This document shows positions 32,605-40,384 of a DNA stretch of 64,000 nt, one piece after another. A program made the translations under genes and the position numbers. Numbering within the stretch: position 1 is the first letter of the stretch; each line of letters begins with the position of its first letter. The stretch is from the NCBI GenBank assembly GCA_937889855.1, contig CALBYK010000319.1:62001-126000 (forward strand), in the 5' to 3' direction. Under the pieces are notes generated by a model. That model did not search any database and was not told the origin of the DNA. It was given only the letters and a program-made list of their open reading frames with translations. Source of the DNA: an uncultured Prevotella sp. GTDB lineage: Bacteria; Bacteroidota; Bacteroidia; Bacteroidales; Bacteroidaceae.

Positions 32605-32859
32605 CTATTGGGAAATTTCATCGAGCACGAGCGTGCGGGCAATGATTTCCTGCTCCAGCGCTTCAGTGCGTCCGATGTTGTCCATCTTGAACCGCAGTCG
32701 CTGAATCTCGTGCCGCAGAACCGACTGAGAGCTTCCCTGACGTGCGATGTCCATCCTCTTGGATTCCCGCACCAGCGCGTCATAGATAGGCTCTGAGACG
32801 GGCTTAGAATAGTCGATGTCCTCATAGATGGGAATGTCGATGTGCTTCTTGTCGCTCAT
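32605..32859 (-). CDS. small coiled-coil protein (84 aa)
   Basis: Start ATG 32859 (GGGAAAGGAAAGGC upstream); the longer open frame has no site. Begins MSDKKHIDIPIYEDIDYSKP, then a long helix VLRHEIQRLRFKMDNIGRTE and ALEQEIIARTLVLDE with heptad leucines, so probably a dimeric coiled coil. First gene of the unit 32859-31635. Function unknown. Confidence 0.65.
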   Translation of the reverse strand: MSDKKHIDIPIYEDIDYSKPVSEPIYDALVRESKRMDIARQGSSQSVLRHEIQRLRFKMDNIGRTEALEQEIIARTLVLDEISQ

Positions 32860-32956
32860 GCCTTTCCTTTCCCTCGTCTGCCTTACATACATGAATATAC
32901 CACCAGCGCGGCCAAGAGGCAAGTGGGAATCGCAGTAAAAAGTTATCGTGTCGTCG

Positions 32957-32985
32957 TTGACTCTTGGTGCTGCGGAGCGTATCAT
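32957..32985 (+). promoter_or_regulatory. promoter TTGACTCTTGG type
   Basis: TTGACT, 17-base spacer starting CTTGGTG, TATCAT, in front of the 33018 gene. Confidence 0.7.
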
Positions 32986-33017
32986 GACAGCTGTCAGTCC
33001 AGACGAGAGGAGAACAA

Positions 33018-33464
33018 ATGGTTCTTGAGAACAAGAGGGAGACGCGAGACACGATTGCGTTCAAGGATGGCTCGATGCCGATGTACATGTACTTCACGCT
33101 TATCGGGCAGGAGTATGACACTCTTCTTGATGACCCGTCGCTGTTCCGTAGTGAGAATGCGGGCGACAACACGAGTTATTATGATGTGATTTCGATGCTG
33201 CATGCGGCTCTCATGGGAAACCAGAAGCCGCGCTATGGATATGCGCACAGACCGACCGCACGGGCTTTTGACGTAGACTACCTGCACACGAAGACAATTC
33301 GTGTGAAATTCATTGCCTGCGACCTGTTCGATGATCGCGGCGAGATTATTTGTACGCTGGTGTGCCATGACGATAAGGAGAAGTCAATCAAGTCGTACTT
33401 GTTTTATGTTGACTACGAGACTCTCGCGTGGTATGGTCTTGTTGACAACGAGGAGGTTTGCTGA
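33018..33464 (+). CDS. hypothetical early protein (148 aa)
   Basis: ATG 33018 with GACGAGAGGAGAACAA. Beta-rich: DTIAFKDGSMPMYMYFTLIG, then TIRVKFIACDLFDDRGEIIC and SIKSYLFYVDYETLAWYGLV. Overlaps the next start by TGATG, so the two are coupled. From here rightward codon use shifts to lower GC, matching the rest of the plus-strand early genes. No family recognised. Confidence 0.65.
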   Translation: MVLENKRETRDTIAFKDGSMPMYMYFTLIGQEYDTLLDDPSLFRSENAGDNTSYYDVISMLHAALMGNQKPRYGYAHRPTARAFDVDYLHTKTIRVKFIACDLFDDRGEIICTLVCHDDKEKSIKSYLFYVDYETLAWYGLVDNEEVC

Positions 33465-33922
33465 TGAAGTACAATCGCTATGTGGTGAGCAGAATCGGGA
33501 AGTGCGTCCTGAACAGGGCGGAGTGCGTGGGGCTTATCGTCCAGTTCGTGGCCGAGCACGCGAGTGACCCGGAGATGGCCGCGATTATGGCACAACTTCT
33601 TGAGGTTGGGTACTCGTACAGCTATGACGAGGACAGAAACGCCACTATTTACAAGTTCGGGTGTAACAGGAAGTATGGCGAGTACGCCTACTCTGCGGTC
33701 TTCGACCTCGGAGACGATGATGCCCGACTTGACAACGGCAACGAGCGCGTGCGGCTAACTATCTATGGCGATGACATTGACTCCGCGCTCCATGACGAGG
33801 ACAACGTGGCGGCAATCCGCTATTATGACGATGGCGAGATGCTTGACTTCGTTGACGCTTCCGAGCTGTGCGGCTCATATCCGCTAGGCTCCGACCCAGA
33901 CGAGGGTTGGGACATGAAGTAA
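33464..33922 (+). CDS. hypothetical early protein (152 aa)
   Basis: Start ATG 33464 (GAGGAGGTTTGCTG), overlapping the upstream stop. Acidic; begins MKYNRYVVSRIGKCVLNRAE and contains the strand pattern YAYSAVFDLGDDDARLDNGN then VRLTIYGDDIDSALHDED. This D-rich beta-sheet followed by an IRYYDDGEMLDFVD strand resembles the layout of the 36867 and 37267 proteins. Ends at a terminator. Confidence 0.65.
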   Translation: MKYNRYVVSRIGKCVLNRAECVGLIVQFVAEHASDPEMAAIMAQLLEVGYSYSYDEDRNATIYKFGCNRKYGEYAYSAVFDLGDDDARLDNGNERVRLTIYGDDIDSALHDEDNVAAIRYYDDGEMLDFVDASELCGSYPLGSDPDEGWDMK

Positions 33923-33932
33923 CGGCTGAAAT

Positions 33933-33972
33933 ACCCCTGAGACGGCGTGAGAGCGCTTCTCGGGGGTGTTTT
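33933..33972 (+). terminator. intrinsic terminator
   Basis: ACCCCTGAGA, loop, TCTCGGGGGT, then GTTTTGC. A second hairpin at 34008-34050 (AAAAGGGCTTAG with CTAAGCCCTTTT) faces both ways and also closes the 34053 gene. Confidence 0.7.
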
Positions 33973-34052
33973 GCTATCTATGCGAGTAGGCGTGCGGCCA
34001 AAATGAAAAAAGGGCTTAGAGAGCCTTAGAAGCCCCCTAAGCCCTTTTGGCT

Positions 34053-34421
34053 TTACTCTCCGTACTCAAAGTAGCGCTGAAGCTCCCCACTTGCCTCGCC
34101 AAGGAGCGCACAGCGAATGCAAACGTCCAATTCCTCGTAGTTGCCGTTCGCAATCTTATTGGCAACATCGTTGGTTTCGATTCCGAGGCCATTGAGGGCG
34201 CGGAGGATGTCGGAATCGAACGGCGCATCCTCGACATATTCCTTCGCAGTCGCGGAATTAAAGGTGTACGACCCGCTTCCGTTGCCCGTGACGGAATCAT
34301 CGATAAACAGGGCGTCATACACATCCTCGAACGTATCAGGGCCGTATGGGTCTTCGCGCATCTCGTCAATGGCGTCTTTGCCGTCCTGAAGAACTTGGTC
34401 GTAGTAGCCGTAGTAGTCCAT
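34053..34421 (-). CDS. hypothetical acidic protein (122 aa)
   Basis: ATG 34421 with GAAAGGGGCAGCAC; TATACT box near 34463 on the same strand. Very acidic: MDYYGYYDQVLQDGKDAIDE, then FDSDILRALNGLGIETNDVA and NYEELDVCIRCALLGEASGE. Helical repeats, no membrane segment. The only minus-strand gene among the early plus-strand genes apart from 35243. Such acidic helical proteins often mimic DNA, but nothing specific supports that here. Confidence 0.65.
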   Translation of the reverse strand: MDYYGYYDQVLQDGKDAIDEMREDPYGPDTFEDVYDALFIDDSVTGNGSGSYTFNSATAKEYVEDAPFDSDILRALNGLGIETNDVANKIANGNYEELDVCIRCALLGEASGELQRYFEYGE

Positions 34422-34594
34422 GTGCTGCCCCTTTCGTGGCGCGTCTTCCTTACAAGGACACTATACCATGCGGCGCGTGTGAGAGGCAAGTGCGATATTT
34501 GGGCTTTGCGGCATAGAATGTGATGTTTGCATTTGTCTCTTCCCTCTTGGGGCGCTATACTGGATGCAGTCCAACAGAGAGAAAGAGGTATTGC

Positions 34595-34927
34595 ATGGTC
34601 ATGGACATTGAGAACTATCCCGCCAACTACGACTGGATTCCAGTCGAGAAGCAGAACGCGATTCTTGCGTGGGTCGAGTCGAGCTTTGACATGTGCGACT
34701 ACTTCAACAGGAAGAGTGTGGGCAGCGGCAGGAATTGCACGATGTATGGCAACAAGGCGGCGCAGATGTCTGCGGCTCACCTTCACGCGCTTAGCCTTCT
34801 TGAGGACGGTCTAGGAATATACGTTGCGCACGACTGGCATTGCAAGTCCGGGTGGTTCCTCGCAACCCGTGCGGATGCCGAGCTTGAGGAGGAGTATCTT
34901 TTCGAGATGGCAGACGAGGAGGACTAG
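34595..34927 (+). CDS. hypothetical early protein (110 aa)
   Basis: Start ATG 34595, with AGAGAGAAAGAGG 8 bases before it; an ORF extension upstream crosses the promoter (TATACT near 34556). Begins MVMDIENYPANYDWIPVEKQ and has GRNCTMYGNKAAQMSAAHLH and GIYVAHDWHCKSGWFLATRA. Histidine and tryptophan rich C-terminal half. No family recognised. Terminator AAAGGCCAGCGG/GTTGGCCTTTT follows (34934-34962). Confidence 0.65.
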   Translation: MVMDIENYPANYDWIPVEKQNAILAWVESSFDMCDYFNRKSVGSGRNCTMYGNKAAQMSAAHLHALSLLEDGLGIYVAHDWHCKSGWFLATRADAELEEEYLFEMADEED

Positions 34928-35013
34928 CTCCACAAAGGCCAGCGGGTTTCCGTTGGCCTTTTCTGTGCGGCTGTGATATGCTATGCTTAGGCAAATCAAG
35001 AGAGAGAGGTCAT

Positions 35014-35148
35014 ATGGAAAAGTTCGTGATTTACGATGGCTCCGTCTGGGCGGTCGAGCGCGAGGACGCGAACGACTACATTGTGATTGTCAATGTTGAC
35101 ACCGACGAGCGCGATTACGTGGCAATCGAGAATGTGCGGCCATACTAA
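35014..35148 (+). CDS. very small acidic protein (44 aa)
   Basis: ATG 35014 after AAGAGAGAGAGGTCAT, with a TATGCT-type box at 34979. Product MEKFVIYDGSVWAVEREDAN then DYIVIVNVDTDERDYVAIEN reads as a tiny three-strand beta-sheet (an SH3-like look). Function unknown; single-gene unit of the common early style. Confidence 0.6.
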   Translation: MEKFVIYDGSVWAVEREDANDYIVIVNVDTDERDYVAIENVRPY

Positions 35149-35242
35149 CATGACAAAAAGTTAGGTTAAACGGTTAACTAAAGTTATGCCAAAACTTCCC
35201 GCTTTGGGCAACACCTACAATATGTGGTGGTGAATTTGAATA

Positions 35243-35533
35243 TCAACCACAAGATGTTGTGGCCTTGCCTCGTTGATCGATTTTGCGACCGAGTGGCGCT
35301 GCATACACTTGCCGCAAGAAGTCATATATCTTGTTGGTGGTGTCGCACGCGGTCTTGAAGTTCTTGTACAGCGGGACAAACGGAAGAACCTCGTTCGCGT
35401 AATGAGAGTACATCTCCGCAATCTCGTCGTTGACTTCTCGCGTGCAACCTTCTAGTGAGTCTTCTGGTATGAACCTGCGGGCTATGCCGCAGTCGATGTT
35501 GTCGCAGTCCTTGCATCTTAGCGTTATGTACAA
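35243..35533 (-). CDS. small cysteine-rich protein (96 aa)
   Basis: TTG start at 35533 with AGAGAAGGGTAAAAA upstream. N-terminal cysteines in LRCKDCDNIDCGIARRF suggest a metal site; the rest is helical and aromatic (EIAEMYSHYANEVLPFVPLY). Transcribed divergently from the kinase-like gene 35609, so 35534-35608 holds back-to-back promoters. Confidence 0.55.
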   Translation of the reverse strand: MYITLRCKDCDNIDCGIARRFIPEDSLEGCTREVNDEIAEMYSHYANEVLPFVPLYKNFKTACDTTNKIYDFLRQVYAAPLGRKIDQRGKATTSCG

Positions 35534-35608
35534 TTTTTACCCTTCTCTTTTGGCGGACGCAGTGGTATATTATCTATTGTTCCCAGAAGAGAGTAAGAGG
35601 AGCGCTGT

Positions 35609-36361
35609 ATGTCATATGATTTTCTGAACGAGGATTTGTCGCGTATCGCAGATTTTGTGCGTGGCATGTTTGACGATTTTGATGATGAGGATGGATTTCT
35701 TCTTGGCGAGATGATGTGGCTTGACAGCGACTTTGACCCGCACGAGGACTTTGACGTTGTCAATAAGATAAAGGACATGGTGCCATACGTTGACGATGTT
35801 GAGCTTGGCTGCTCGAAGATTACGATTGTCCTAAATAGGCTGGCAGACTTCGAGGTAAACGGCATTACTGACTACGTTATTAAGATGCCCTTTAGGGGGA
35901 GGATTGTCGGTAATACCAAAATCCAGTACACGCAAGCAACCTCAAGCTGGGAGAAGGACGGCTGGGACTATTGCAAATTCGAGGAGCACGTGTACAAGGA
36001 GGCGTGTGCACAAGATATCGAATGCTTGTTCTGCGGAACAAGGTATCTTTGCGATATCCAGGGAGAGCCTGTTTATGTCTCGCAGCGTTGCACACCTTAC
36101 GATTCAGAGGACGATGATAGCTACTATTGTAGCGCGTCTGATGATACAAAGAACTTTGTGAATGGCAGCAAGGACAAGATAAGCAGCGTCGAGATGGGGA
36201 ATGATGTCGCGGCAAAGTTCTATGACTATTGGGGCGAGAGTGTCACGATTGGGCTTATTGACTTTCTCGACGAGCATGGCGTGAACGATTGCCACAGCGG
36301 CAACATTGGTTATTGGAATAAGGGCGTGTGCATCTTTGACTACTCGGGGTTCAACTGCTAG
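35609..36361 (+). CDS. protein-kinase-like protein (PKL/APH fold)
   Basis: 250 aa from ATG 35609 (GTAAGAGGAGCGCTGT). Visible kinase-like order: a VIKMPF lysine near residue 92, a helix with KFEEHVYKEACAQDIECLFC giving the partner Glu and the hinge region RYLCDIQGEPVYVSQRC, and at the C-terminus VNDCHSGNIGYWNKGVCIFD then YSG. The last matches the D-x-H-x-G-N...D catalytic and metal loop of aminoglycoside-phosphotransferase-like kinases. The N-terminus is very acidic. It may phosphorylate host proteins, as T7 gp0.7 does; substrate unknown. Truncated lobes compared with full kinases. Confidence 0.6.
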   Translation: MSYDFLNEDLSRIADFVRGMFDDFDDEDGFLLGEMMWLDSDFDPHEDFDVVNKIKDMVPYVDDVELGCSKITIVLNRLADFEVNGITDYVIKMPFRGRIVGNTKIQYTQATSSWEKDGWDYCKFEEHVYKEACAQDIECLFCGTRYLCDIQGEPVYVSQRCTPYDSEDDDSYYCSASDDTKNFVNGSKDKISSVEMGNDVAAKFYDYWGESVTIGLIDFLDEHGVNDCHSGNIGYWNKGVCIFDYSGFNC

Positions 36362-36403
36362 TATGTAAGACGCAATGAGAGTCAAGAGGAAAGGTGTATT
36401 CGT

Positions 36404-36742
36404 ATGAGCGTTCTTGATGACAGGCGTTACATCGCGGAGAAGCTTGCTGATGTTCCAAGCTGTTGTCTTCGTGATTCTGATTGGTTCGACACTCTTGCGG
36501 CGATTGTCGGTGTGAAGGTTCGCTCTTGCCGCACGTCCGAGGATGTTGAGGACTATCGCCGCGAGGTGTTTGATACGCTTTCTGACCTTATTATGCCGCT
36601 CGACACGGTTTGGGCGGCGGTTCGTGGTGACATTGACGTAATCGCCGCCTACGCAGACAAGGACGATTGTGTAAGTGAGATTAAGACCGCTGAGAACGAC
36701 GGCGAGATTGGTTATCGCACTGCCGCTTTTTCGCTTTGGTAA
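36404..36742 (+). CDS. hypothetical early protein (112 aa)
   Basis: ATG 36404 with GTCAAGAGGAAAGGTGTATTCGT upstream (ribosome site AGAGGAAAGG). Begins MSVLDDRRYIAEKLADVPSC; helical with SCRTSEDVEDYRREVFDTLS and VWAAVRGDIDVIAAYADKDD. Lies 42 bases after the kinase-like gene and may be co-transcribed with it. No recognised family. Confidence 0.65.
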   Translation: MSVLDDRRYIAEKLADVPSCCLRDSDWFDTLAAIVGVKVRSCRTSEDVEDYRREVFDTLSDLIMPLDTVWAAVRGDIDVIAAYADKDDCVSEIKTAENDGEIGYRTAAFSLW

Positions 36743-36866
36743 TATCTATGGAGACTGGATGATTTTCTGGTCTCCATTTTTATTATGAGCGAATTGCACT
36801 TGTCTTTTGCGGCCTATGGGGTTATAGTAGGTATTAGCAACTGAGAGAGCAAGCAAGGAGAACGAC

Positions 36867-37190
36867 ATGCTTAACGTTTGCAACTATAGCCGAATCGAGT
36901 TCCCGATGTACAGGGGGGCCGAGGATGTGGCGCAGGCGGTCATTAGCTATCTTAAAAAGGACGGATTCATGCCGGCATGCCGCATAAAGGAGGATTTGCA
37001 GTATCTTTCCAGCGCTTCCGCTCGTTTTTTTGACCTCGGAAACCATATGTCGCTTTCTCTCGATACTTTCTTTGAGGATTCTCTTCACTACGCGGTCTTT
37101 GACTATTGGGCTGGCGACTATGTTGTGGACGGAATGTTTGACATTGACGAGCTTGAGAACATGCACCTTATCCGCGAAGGCCGCAATTAG
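36867..37190 (+). CDS. hypothetical early protein, paralogue of 37267 (107 aa)
   Basis: ATG 36867 with CAAGGAGAACGAC. Shares with the next gene the layout: GAEDVAQAVISYLKKDGF helix, then RFFDLGNHMSLSLDTFFEDS strands, then HYAVFDYWAGDYVVDGMFDI. In 37267 the equivalents are AIDIANFIIEKSGFN, RRFDLDDGCTLYMTVYGN and DWGIYDSKMMGVFSG. The pair looks like a tandem duplication. Own promoter (TATAGT near 36823). Function unknown. Confidence 0.65.
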   Translation: MLNVCNYSRIEFPMYRGAEDVAQAVISYLKKDGFMPACRIKEDLQYLSSASARFFDLGNHMSLSLDTFFEDSLHYAVFDYWAGDYVVDGMFDIDELENMHLIREGRN

Positions 37191-37266
37191 AGCTGTTCTT
37201 TTCTATTGGGACATGGTAGCATAGATTCACAAGCAAAGACGGCACGACAAAAGAAGGAGCACCATA

Positions 37267-37560
37267 ATGGTCAAGCTTTTTGGTAACGGCAGCGTCAAGT
37301 TCATTCCCGGCACCTCTGCCATTGACATCGCGAATTTCATTATCGAGAAGAGCGGTTTTAACACAGAGGGCGTTGTCGAGGGCAAGCGATGCTTCACAAG
37401 CAACCTTATGCGCAGGTTTGATCTTGACGATGGTTGCACACTCTATATGACTGTATATGGCAACATCCTCGATTGGGGCATCTATGACAGTAAGATGATG
37501 GGCGTGTTTAGCGGAAAGACTACTTCTGATGAGCTTTCGAAGGCTGGACTTTGTGCGTAA
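37267..37560 (+). CDS. hypothetical early protein, paralogue of 36867 (97 aa)
   Basis: ATG 37267 with AAGAAGGAGCACCATA. Described layout as for 36867: N-terminal strand VKLFGNGSVKFIPGTS, a helix, and a three-strand sheet. Less acidic than its neighbour. The short spacing and own ribosome site suggest independent or shared expression with 36867. Function unknown. Confidence 0.65.
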   Translation: MVKLFGNGSVKFIPGTSAIDIANFIIEKSGFNTEGVVEGKRCFTSNLMRRFDLDDGCTLYMTVYGNILDWGIYDSKMMGVFSGKTTSDELSKAGLCA

Positions 37561-37644
37561 GAGTTCAAGATGATTGTTGGACTTTCGCCTATCGGTCGGC
37601 TATACTTGAGATAGCGTAAGGGGCGCAAGGAAAGGAAGACACAT

Positions 37645-38004
37645 ATGCGCGGTTACAAGTTCGAGTTTGACGAGAAGGCATTCGGCATTCTTATCGACAA
37701 GTTTGGGTTTAGCAAGCTTCGTGAGCTTACTGTGAAGTGTTCGGCGATGCATGTTGTAAAGTTCTATGAGATGGCCGGCGTGATTGACGAGGATACGATC
37801 GACTTCCCGAATCTTGTAAAGTGCAATGGCAAGACATACGCCTTCGCTATCGGTGATTCAGCTAACGATTCTGGGGACGTTATGGAAGTTGACTATTCGG
37901 CTTTTGGCTTTGGCCGTTGGTACCCAGATGAGGAGCTTACGTTTGAGAACGTGGCCGATATGCTCGTATGGGAGCTTGACAATTATCGCCGTAAGGTTCT
38001 ATAA
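37645..38004 (+). CDS. hypothetical early protein (119 aa)
   Basis: ATG 37645 with AAGGAAAGGAAGACACAT, behind a TATACT box at 37601. Acidic alpha/beta protein: MRGYKFEFDEKAFGILIDKF, HVVKFYEMAGVIDEDTIDFP, then VDYSAFGFGRWYPDEELTFE. Closely followed by 38047 with no terminator, so probably one mRNA. No family recognised. Confidence 0.65.
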   Translation: MRGYKFEFDEKAFGILIDKFGFSKLRELTVKCSAMHVVKFYEMAGVIDEDTIDFPNLVKCNGKTYAFAIGDSANDSGDVMEVDYSAFGFGRWYPDEELTFENVADMLVWELDNYRRKVL

Positions 38005-38046
38005 TAGAGCTGTGTGATGGTTTCCCAAAAGACGAGGAGAATTGTT

Positions 38047-38292
38047 ATGCGTAACATCATCGCCAAGTACACGATTGAAGACCATATTCGAGATGAGATT
38101 GATACAATCACTGTCTTTGAGGAGAAGTATGTTCTTGGTTATCTGTACACGGTGAATGTTGAGAACAATAATTCGTTTCACTCGTTTGAGTTTGACGATA
38201 TGACTAAGGCTCTTTGTTTTGCAAATGAGAACGTTGTTGGTGTCCCTCCAACCAACGGGGGCGTTCCAGCGTTTGACGATTATGAAAGGTAA
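38047..38292 (+). CDS. hypothetical early protein (81 aa)
   Basis: Start ATG 38047 (GACGAGGAGAATTGTT) rather than the upstream in-frame codon at 38014. Begins MRNIIAKYTIEDHIRDEIDT, then EEKYVLGYLYTVNVENNNSF, a beta-hairpin-rich small protein that resembles the 38302 protein in length and layout. Function unknown. Confidence 0.65.
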   Translation: MRNIIAKYTIEDHIRDEIDTITVFEEKYVLGYLYTVNVENNNSFHSFEFDDMTKALCFANENVVGVPPTNGGVPAFDDYER

Positions 38293-38301
38293 AGGTACGC
38301 A

Positions 38302-38550
38302 ATGAGTGACTACTCACAGCCTCTTTTCTTTGAGCAATTCACAGAGACTGAGCGCAAGGCTTACGTTGTATCCGCGGCCGGCGGATGCTACGAGGATGCA
38401 TACGAGCATCCGCTAATGGTGTTTCTCGACAAGCGGAAGGCGCTTGAAGCTGCGAAGAAATATATTGACGAGGGGCACGAAGACATGTGTGGCATGTCTG
38501 ATGATGCGACTGAGACCGCATACGTATATGAAGTTGAGTTTTACGGCTAA
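38302..38550 (+). CDS. hypothetical early protein (82 aa)
   Basis: ATG 38302, 9 bases after the previous stop, with GAAAGGTAAAGGTACGCA. Sequence MSDYSQPLFFEQFTETERKA then KRKALEAAKKYIDEGHEDMC and TAYVYEVEFYG. Ends with a strand, as in many small phage proteins of this zone. Co-transcribed with 37645-38292 by position. Function unknown. Confidence 0.65.
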   Translation: MSDYSQPLFFEQFTETERKAYVVSAAGGCYEDAYEHPLMVFLDKRKALEAAKKYIDEGHEDMCGMSDDATETAYVYEVEFYG

Positions 38551-38563
38551 GGAGACGTGCATT

Positions 38564-38617
38564 TTGATTTTCTTTTTCTTTCTTTGTACGGTTTTCGTTC
38601 TTGGCGCGTTCAATTAA
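38564..38617 (+). CDS. tiny hydrophobic peptide (17 aa)
   Basis: TTG 38564 lies 9 bases after AAGGAG and opens MIFFFFLCTVFVLGAFN, one membrane-spanning segment, ending in TAA just before the ribosome site of the next tiny gene. A longer frame from GTG 38557 in another phase overlaps it, so this call is tentative. Confidence 0.35.
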   Translation: MIFFFFLCTVFVLGAFN

Positions 38618-38628
38618 ATGGAGGGACG

Positions 38629-38754
38629 TTGATTAATTGGATTCTTGCGGCAACGATTGTGCTTCTTGCGGTAGTTATCGTTCTATTTGCTGTTTTATTT
38701 GTGCTTTCGCGTGATAAAAGCAAGCGGAAGCGCTTTTGTTGGTACGCGTTGTGA
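38629..38754 (+). CDS. small single-span membrane protein (41 aa)
   Basis: TTG 38629 with GGAGGG 3 bases upstream and none for other starts. Membrane span INWILAATIVLLAVVIVLFA plus VLFVL, then a basic cytoplasmic tail (SRDKSKRKRFCWYAL). The positive-inside rule puts the C-terminus in the cytoplasm. A candidate holin-like or superinfection-exclusion peptide by form only. The same frame is open up to GTG 38557. Confidence 0.5.
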   Translation: MINWILAATIVLLAVVIVLFAVLFVLSRDKSKRKRFCWYAL

Positions 38755-38802
38755 GTCTGATAATGTAATTAACTCTACTGTGAAGATTATGGAGCGGATG
38801 AC

Positions 38803-38874
38803 TTGACTTCTTTGTATGCTATTCTTGCTTACTTTGTCGGATTTATTCTCGCGGTTATCCTCACAAGACGATAG
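38803..38874 (+). CDS. tiny single-span membrane peptide (23 aa)
   Basis: TTG 38803 after GGAGCGGATGAC. Product MTSLYAILAYFVGFILAVIL then TRR: one span and a basic end, then TAG. A strong terminator follows 10 bases later. Third tiny membrane peptide in 310 bases. Confidence 0.45.
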   Translation: MTSLYAILAYFVGFILAVILTRR

Positions 38875-38883
38875 AATTTTATT

Positions 38884-38916
38884 GGGCTACACTGCATTTT
38901 GTGTAGCCTTTTTTGT
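38884..38916 (+). terminator. intrinsic terminator
   Basis: GGCTACAC, 8-base loop, GTGTAGCC, then TTTTTTG. Confidence 0.8.
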
Positions 38917-39016
38917 TTTGTGGACATTTTATGGAAATTCCAGCTCGGCTGTTGACGCTTTTGGCGTTATGGTATACTCTCTTGAGAGAGTGATGAGACT
39001 AGCGATTGGAGTAGGT

Positions 39017-39229
39017 ATGACTTCGGCAGAGTTTATCAACAAGTGTGATTTGATTGGTGGTATTGACGCGATGTTTAAGAGTGGGGATTTTTCTCCTTAT
39101 GACATTGATATTAAAAACGATAAGGACCGTATGCTTTTTAACATTGTTGACTACGTGTTTGATATTTTTACGGTGGCGCAAGATGCCTTTGACGAGTACT
39201 ATGATTTTGTGGAGAATGGAGATATCTAA
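39017..39229 (+). CDS. hypothetical early protein (70 aa)
   Basis: Start ATG 39017 (TTGGAGTAGGT) under a promoter TTGACG...TATACT (38953-38978). Acidic: MTSAEFINKCDLIGGIDAMF then DKDRMLFNIVDYVFDIFTVA. Its stop overlaps the next start (TAATG). The longer frame upstream crosses the promoter and terminator and is rejected. Function unknown. Confidence 0.65.
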   Translation: MTSAEFINKCDLIGGIDAMFKSGDFSPYDIDIKNDKDRMLFNIVDYVFDIFTVAQDAFDEYYDFVENGDI

Positions 39230-39444
39230 TGTTTGATTTTGACCCGTTTGAGGTCGGCAACCCTGAGACTCTTGGGTATGCAGAAGAAGAGCTCTATGAC
39301 GAGCTTTCTTCACTTGCGGCCTATTCTCACGTTGGCGTTGTGAGCGCAAATGATGTTGCTGACGTGCTCGAGCGTTATTGCGCGTCTTATGACATGTTGC
39401 CGCAGTATCTTCGCGCTGAAATTGACAATATCGAGGTCTGTTAA
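39229..39444 (+). CDS. hypothetical acidic protein (71 aa)
   Basis: ATG 39229 overlapping the previous TAA, so translationally coupled. Very acidic helical peptide: MFDFDPFEVGNPETLGYAEE then SANDVADVLERYCASYDMLP. No motif. Lies directly before the 39459 gene and probably in its mRNA. Confidence 0.6.
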   Translation: MFDFDPFEVGNPETLGYAEEELYDELSSLAAYSHVGVVSANDVADVLERYCASYDMLPQYLRAEIDNIEVC

Positions 39445-39458
39445 GAGGAGGTGATAGT

Positions 39459-40271
39459 TTGAAGTTTGATATCGCTATTCCGTTTAAGATGAACTATGAG
39501 CTTAATGATAAAGCTCAAGAGTTTAACATTTATTTCGACCCCGATAAGAACAACTTTAACACGTTAATTGAGTTCATCCAAGAGTACAAGGACAAGCGTA
39601 TTGACATTGAGTATCGCAATGGCATTGATGTAAAGACGGCTTCTGCACTTGCAAAGGTCGGAGACAACGTTGCGTTTCGGCTTCATGGCGAGGATGTTTT
39701 AAAGACAGATGCGCTAAAGAGTCGCGGATGTAAGTTCTTCTTTGATTCTACGGTGGCTGTCACAAACTGGATTACACTAAAGCGATTCGTTGAAACGGTT
39801 GGGGTTACAGATGTATATGTGGCCGATGATCTTGTATATGAGCTTGACAACGTTCGTGATTATTGCACGAAGAATGGCGTTTCGATGAGATGCGTAATCA
39901 ATCGCGTTCCTATCACAGAAAAGCTAAAGCAGGGGAGCTACATTGCGCCGATGTATCGACCGCAGGACGTGCCTTTTTTGGAGACAGTCTATGATGTGGC
40001 TGAGTTTGATTGCGGCACGCCTTGCGACTTCAAAAAGCTTTCTGTTATGTACCGTGTCTACATTGAAAAGAAAAATTGGTACGGGCAGCTTGGAGAACTC
40101 AATCCAGACTTTGATGGGGTAGACGTTCCGTGCCCAGACATTATGGATGGGCTGGCCGAGAAGCGCTCAAAGTGCGCTCTAAGATGCCTTCGAGGTGGTT
40201 CTTGCCGCACGTGCAAGCTAGTGATGGATACGGCTCGCTCGCTTCGGGATATCGGCGGACGGTTCGCGTAA
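39459..40271 (+). CDS. conserved phage protein with peptidase U32-like look
   Basis: 270 aa from TTG 39459, with AAGAGGAGGTGATAG just upstream. The order of elements looks like a TIM barrel: KFDIAIPFKMNYELNDKAQE, a repeated strand-helix rhythm (KDKRIDIEYRNGID, VTDVYVADDLVYELDNVRDY, VSMRCVINRVPITEKLKQGS), and a cysteine-rich C-terminus (CALRCLRGGSCRTCKLVMDT). Proteins of this pattern are conserved in phages of Gram-positive bacteria, sometimes noted as peptidase U32-like. No catalytic residues can be pointed to. Function unproven. Confidence 0.5.
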   Translation: MKFDIAIPFKMNYELNDKAQEFNIYFDPDKNNFNTLIEFIQEYKDKRIDIEYRNGIDVKTASALAKVGDNVAFRLHGEDVLKTDALKSRGCKFFFDSTVAVTNWITLKRFVETVGVTDVYVADDLVYELDNVRDYCTKNGVSMRCVINRVPITEKLKQGSYIAPMYRPQDVPFLETVYDVAEFDCGTPCDFKKLSVMYRVYIEKKNWYGQLGELNPDFDGVDVPCPDIMDGLAEKRSKCALRCLRGGSCRTCKLVMDTARSLRDIGGRFA

Positions 40272-40384
40272 CCCTGCAAATGGTCAAAATTGCATAAAAT
40301 ATACCTCCCAAAAAACATAAAGTAGTATGTGTGCCGCTTTTCATGGGCTGTTTTATGTTTACTAGGGAGGTATTTTTATACCAA

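Noticed and set aside
38557..38754. 65-codon frame from GTG
   Set aside because: Ribosome site only 2 bases from the GTG; the TTG at 38629 with its own GGAGGG gives a better membrane protein.
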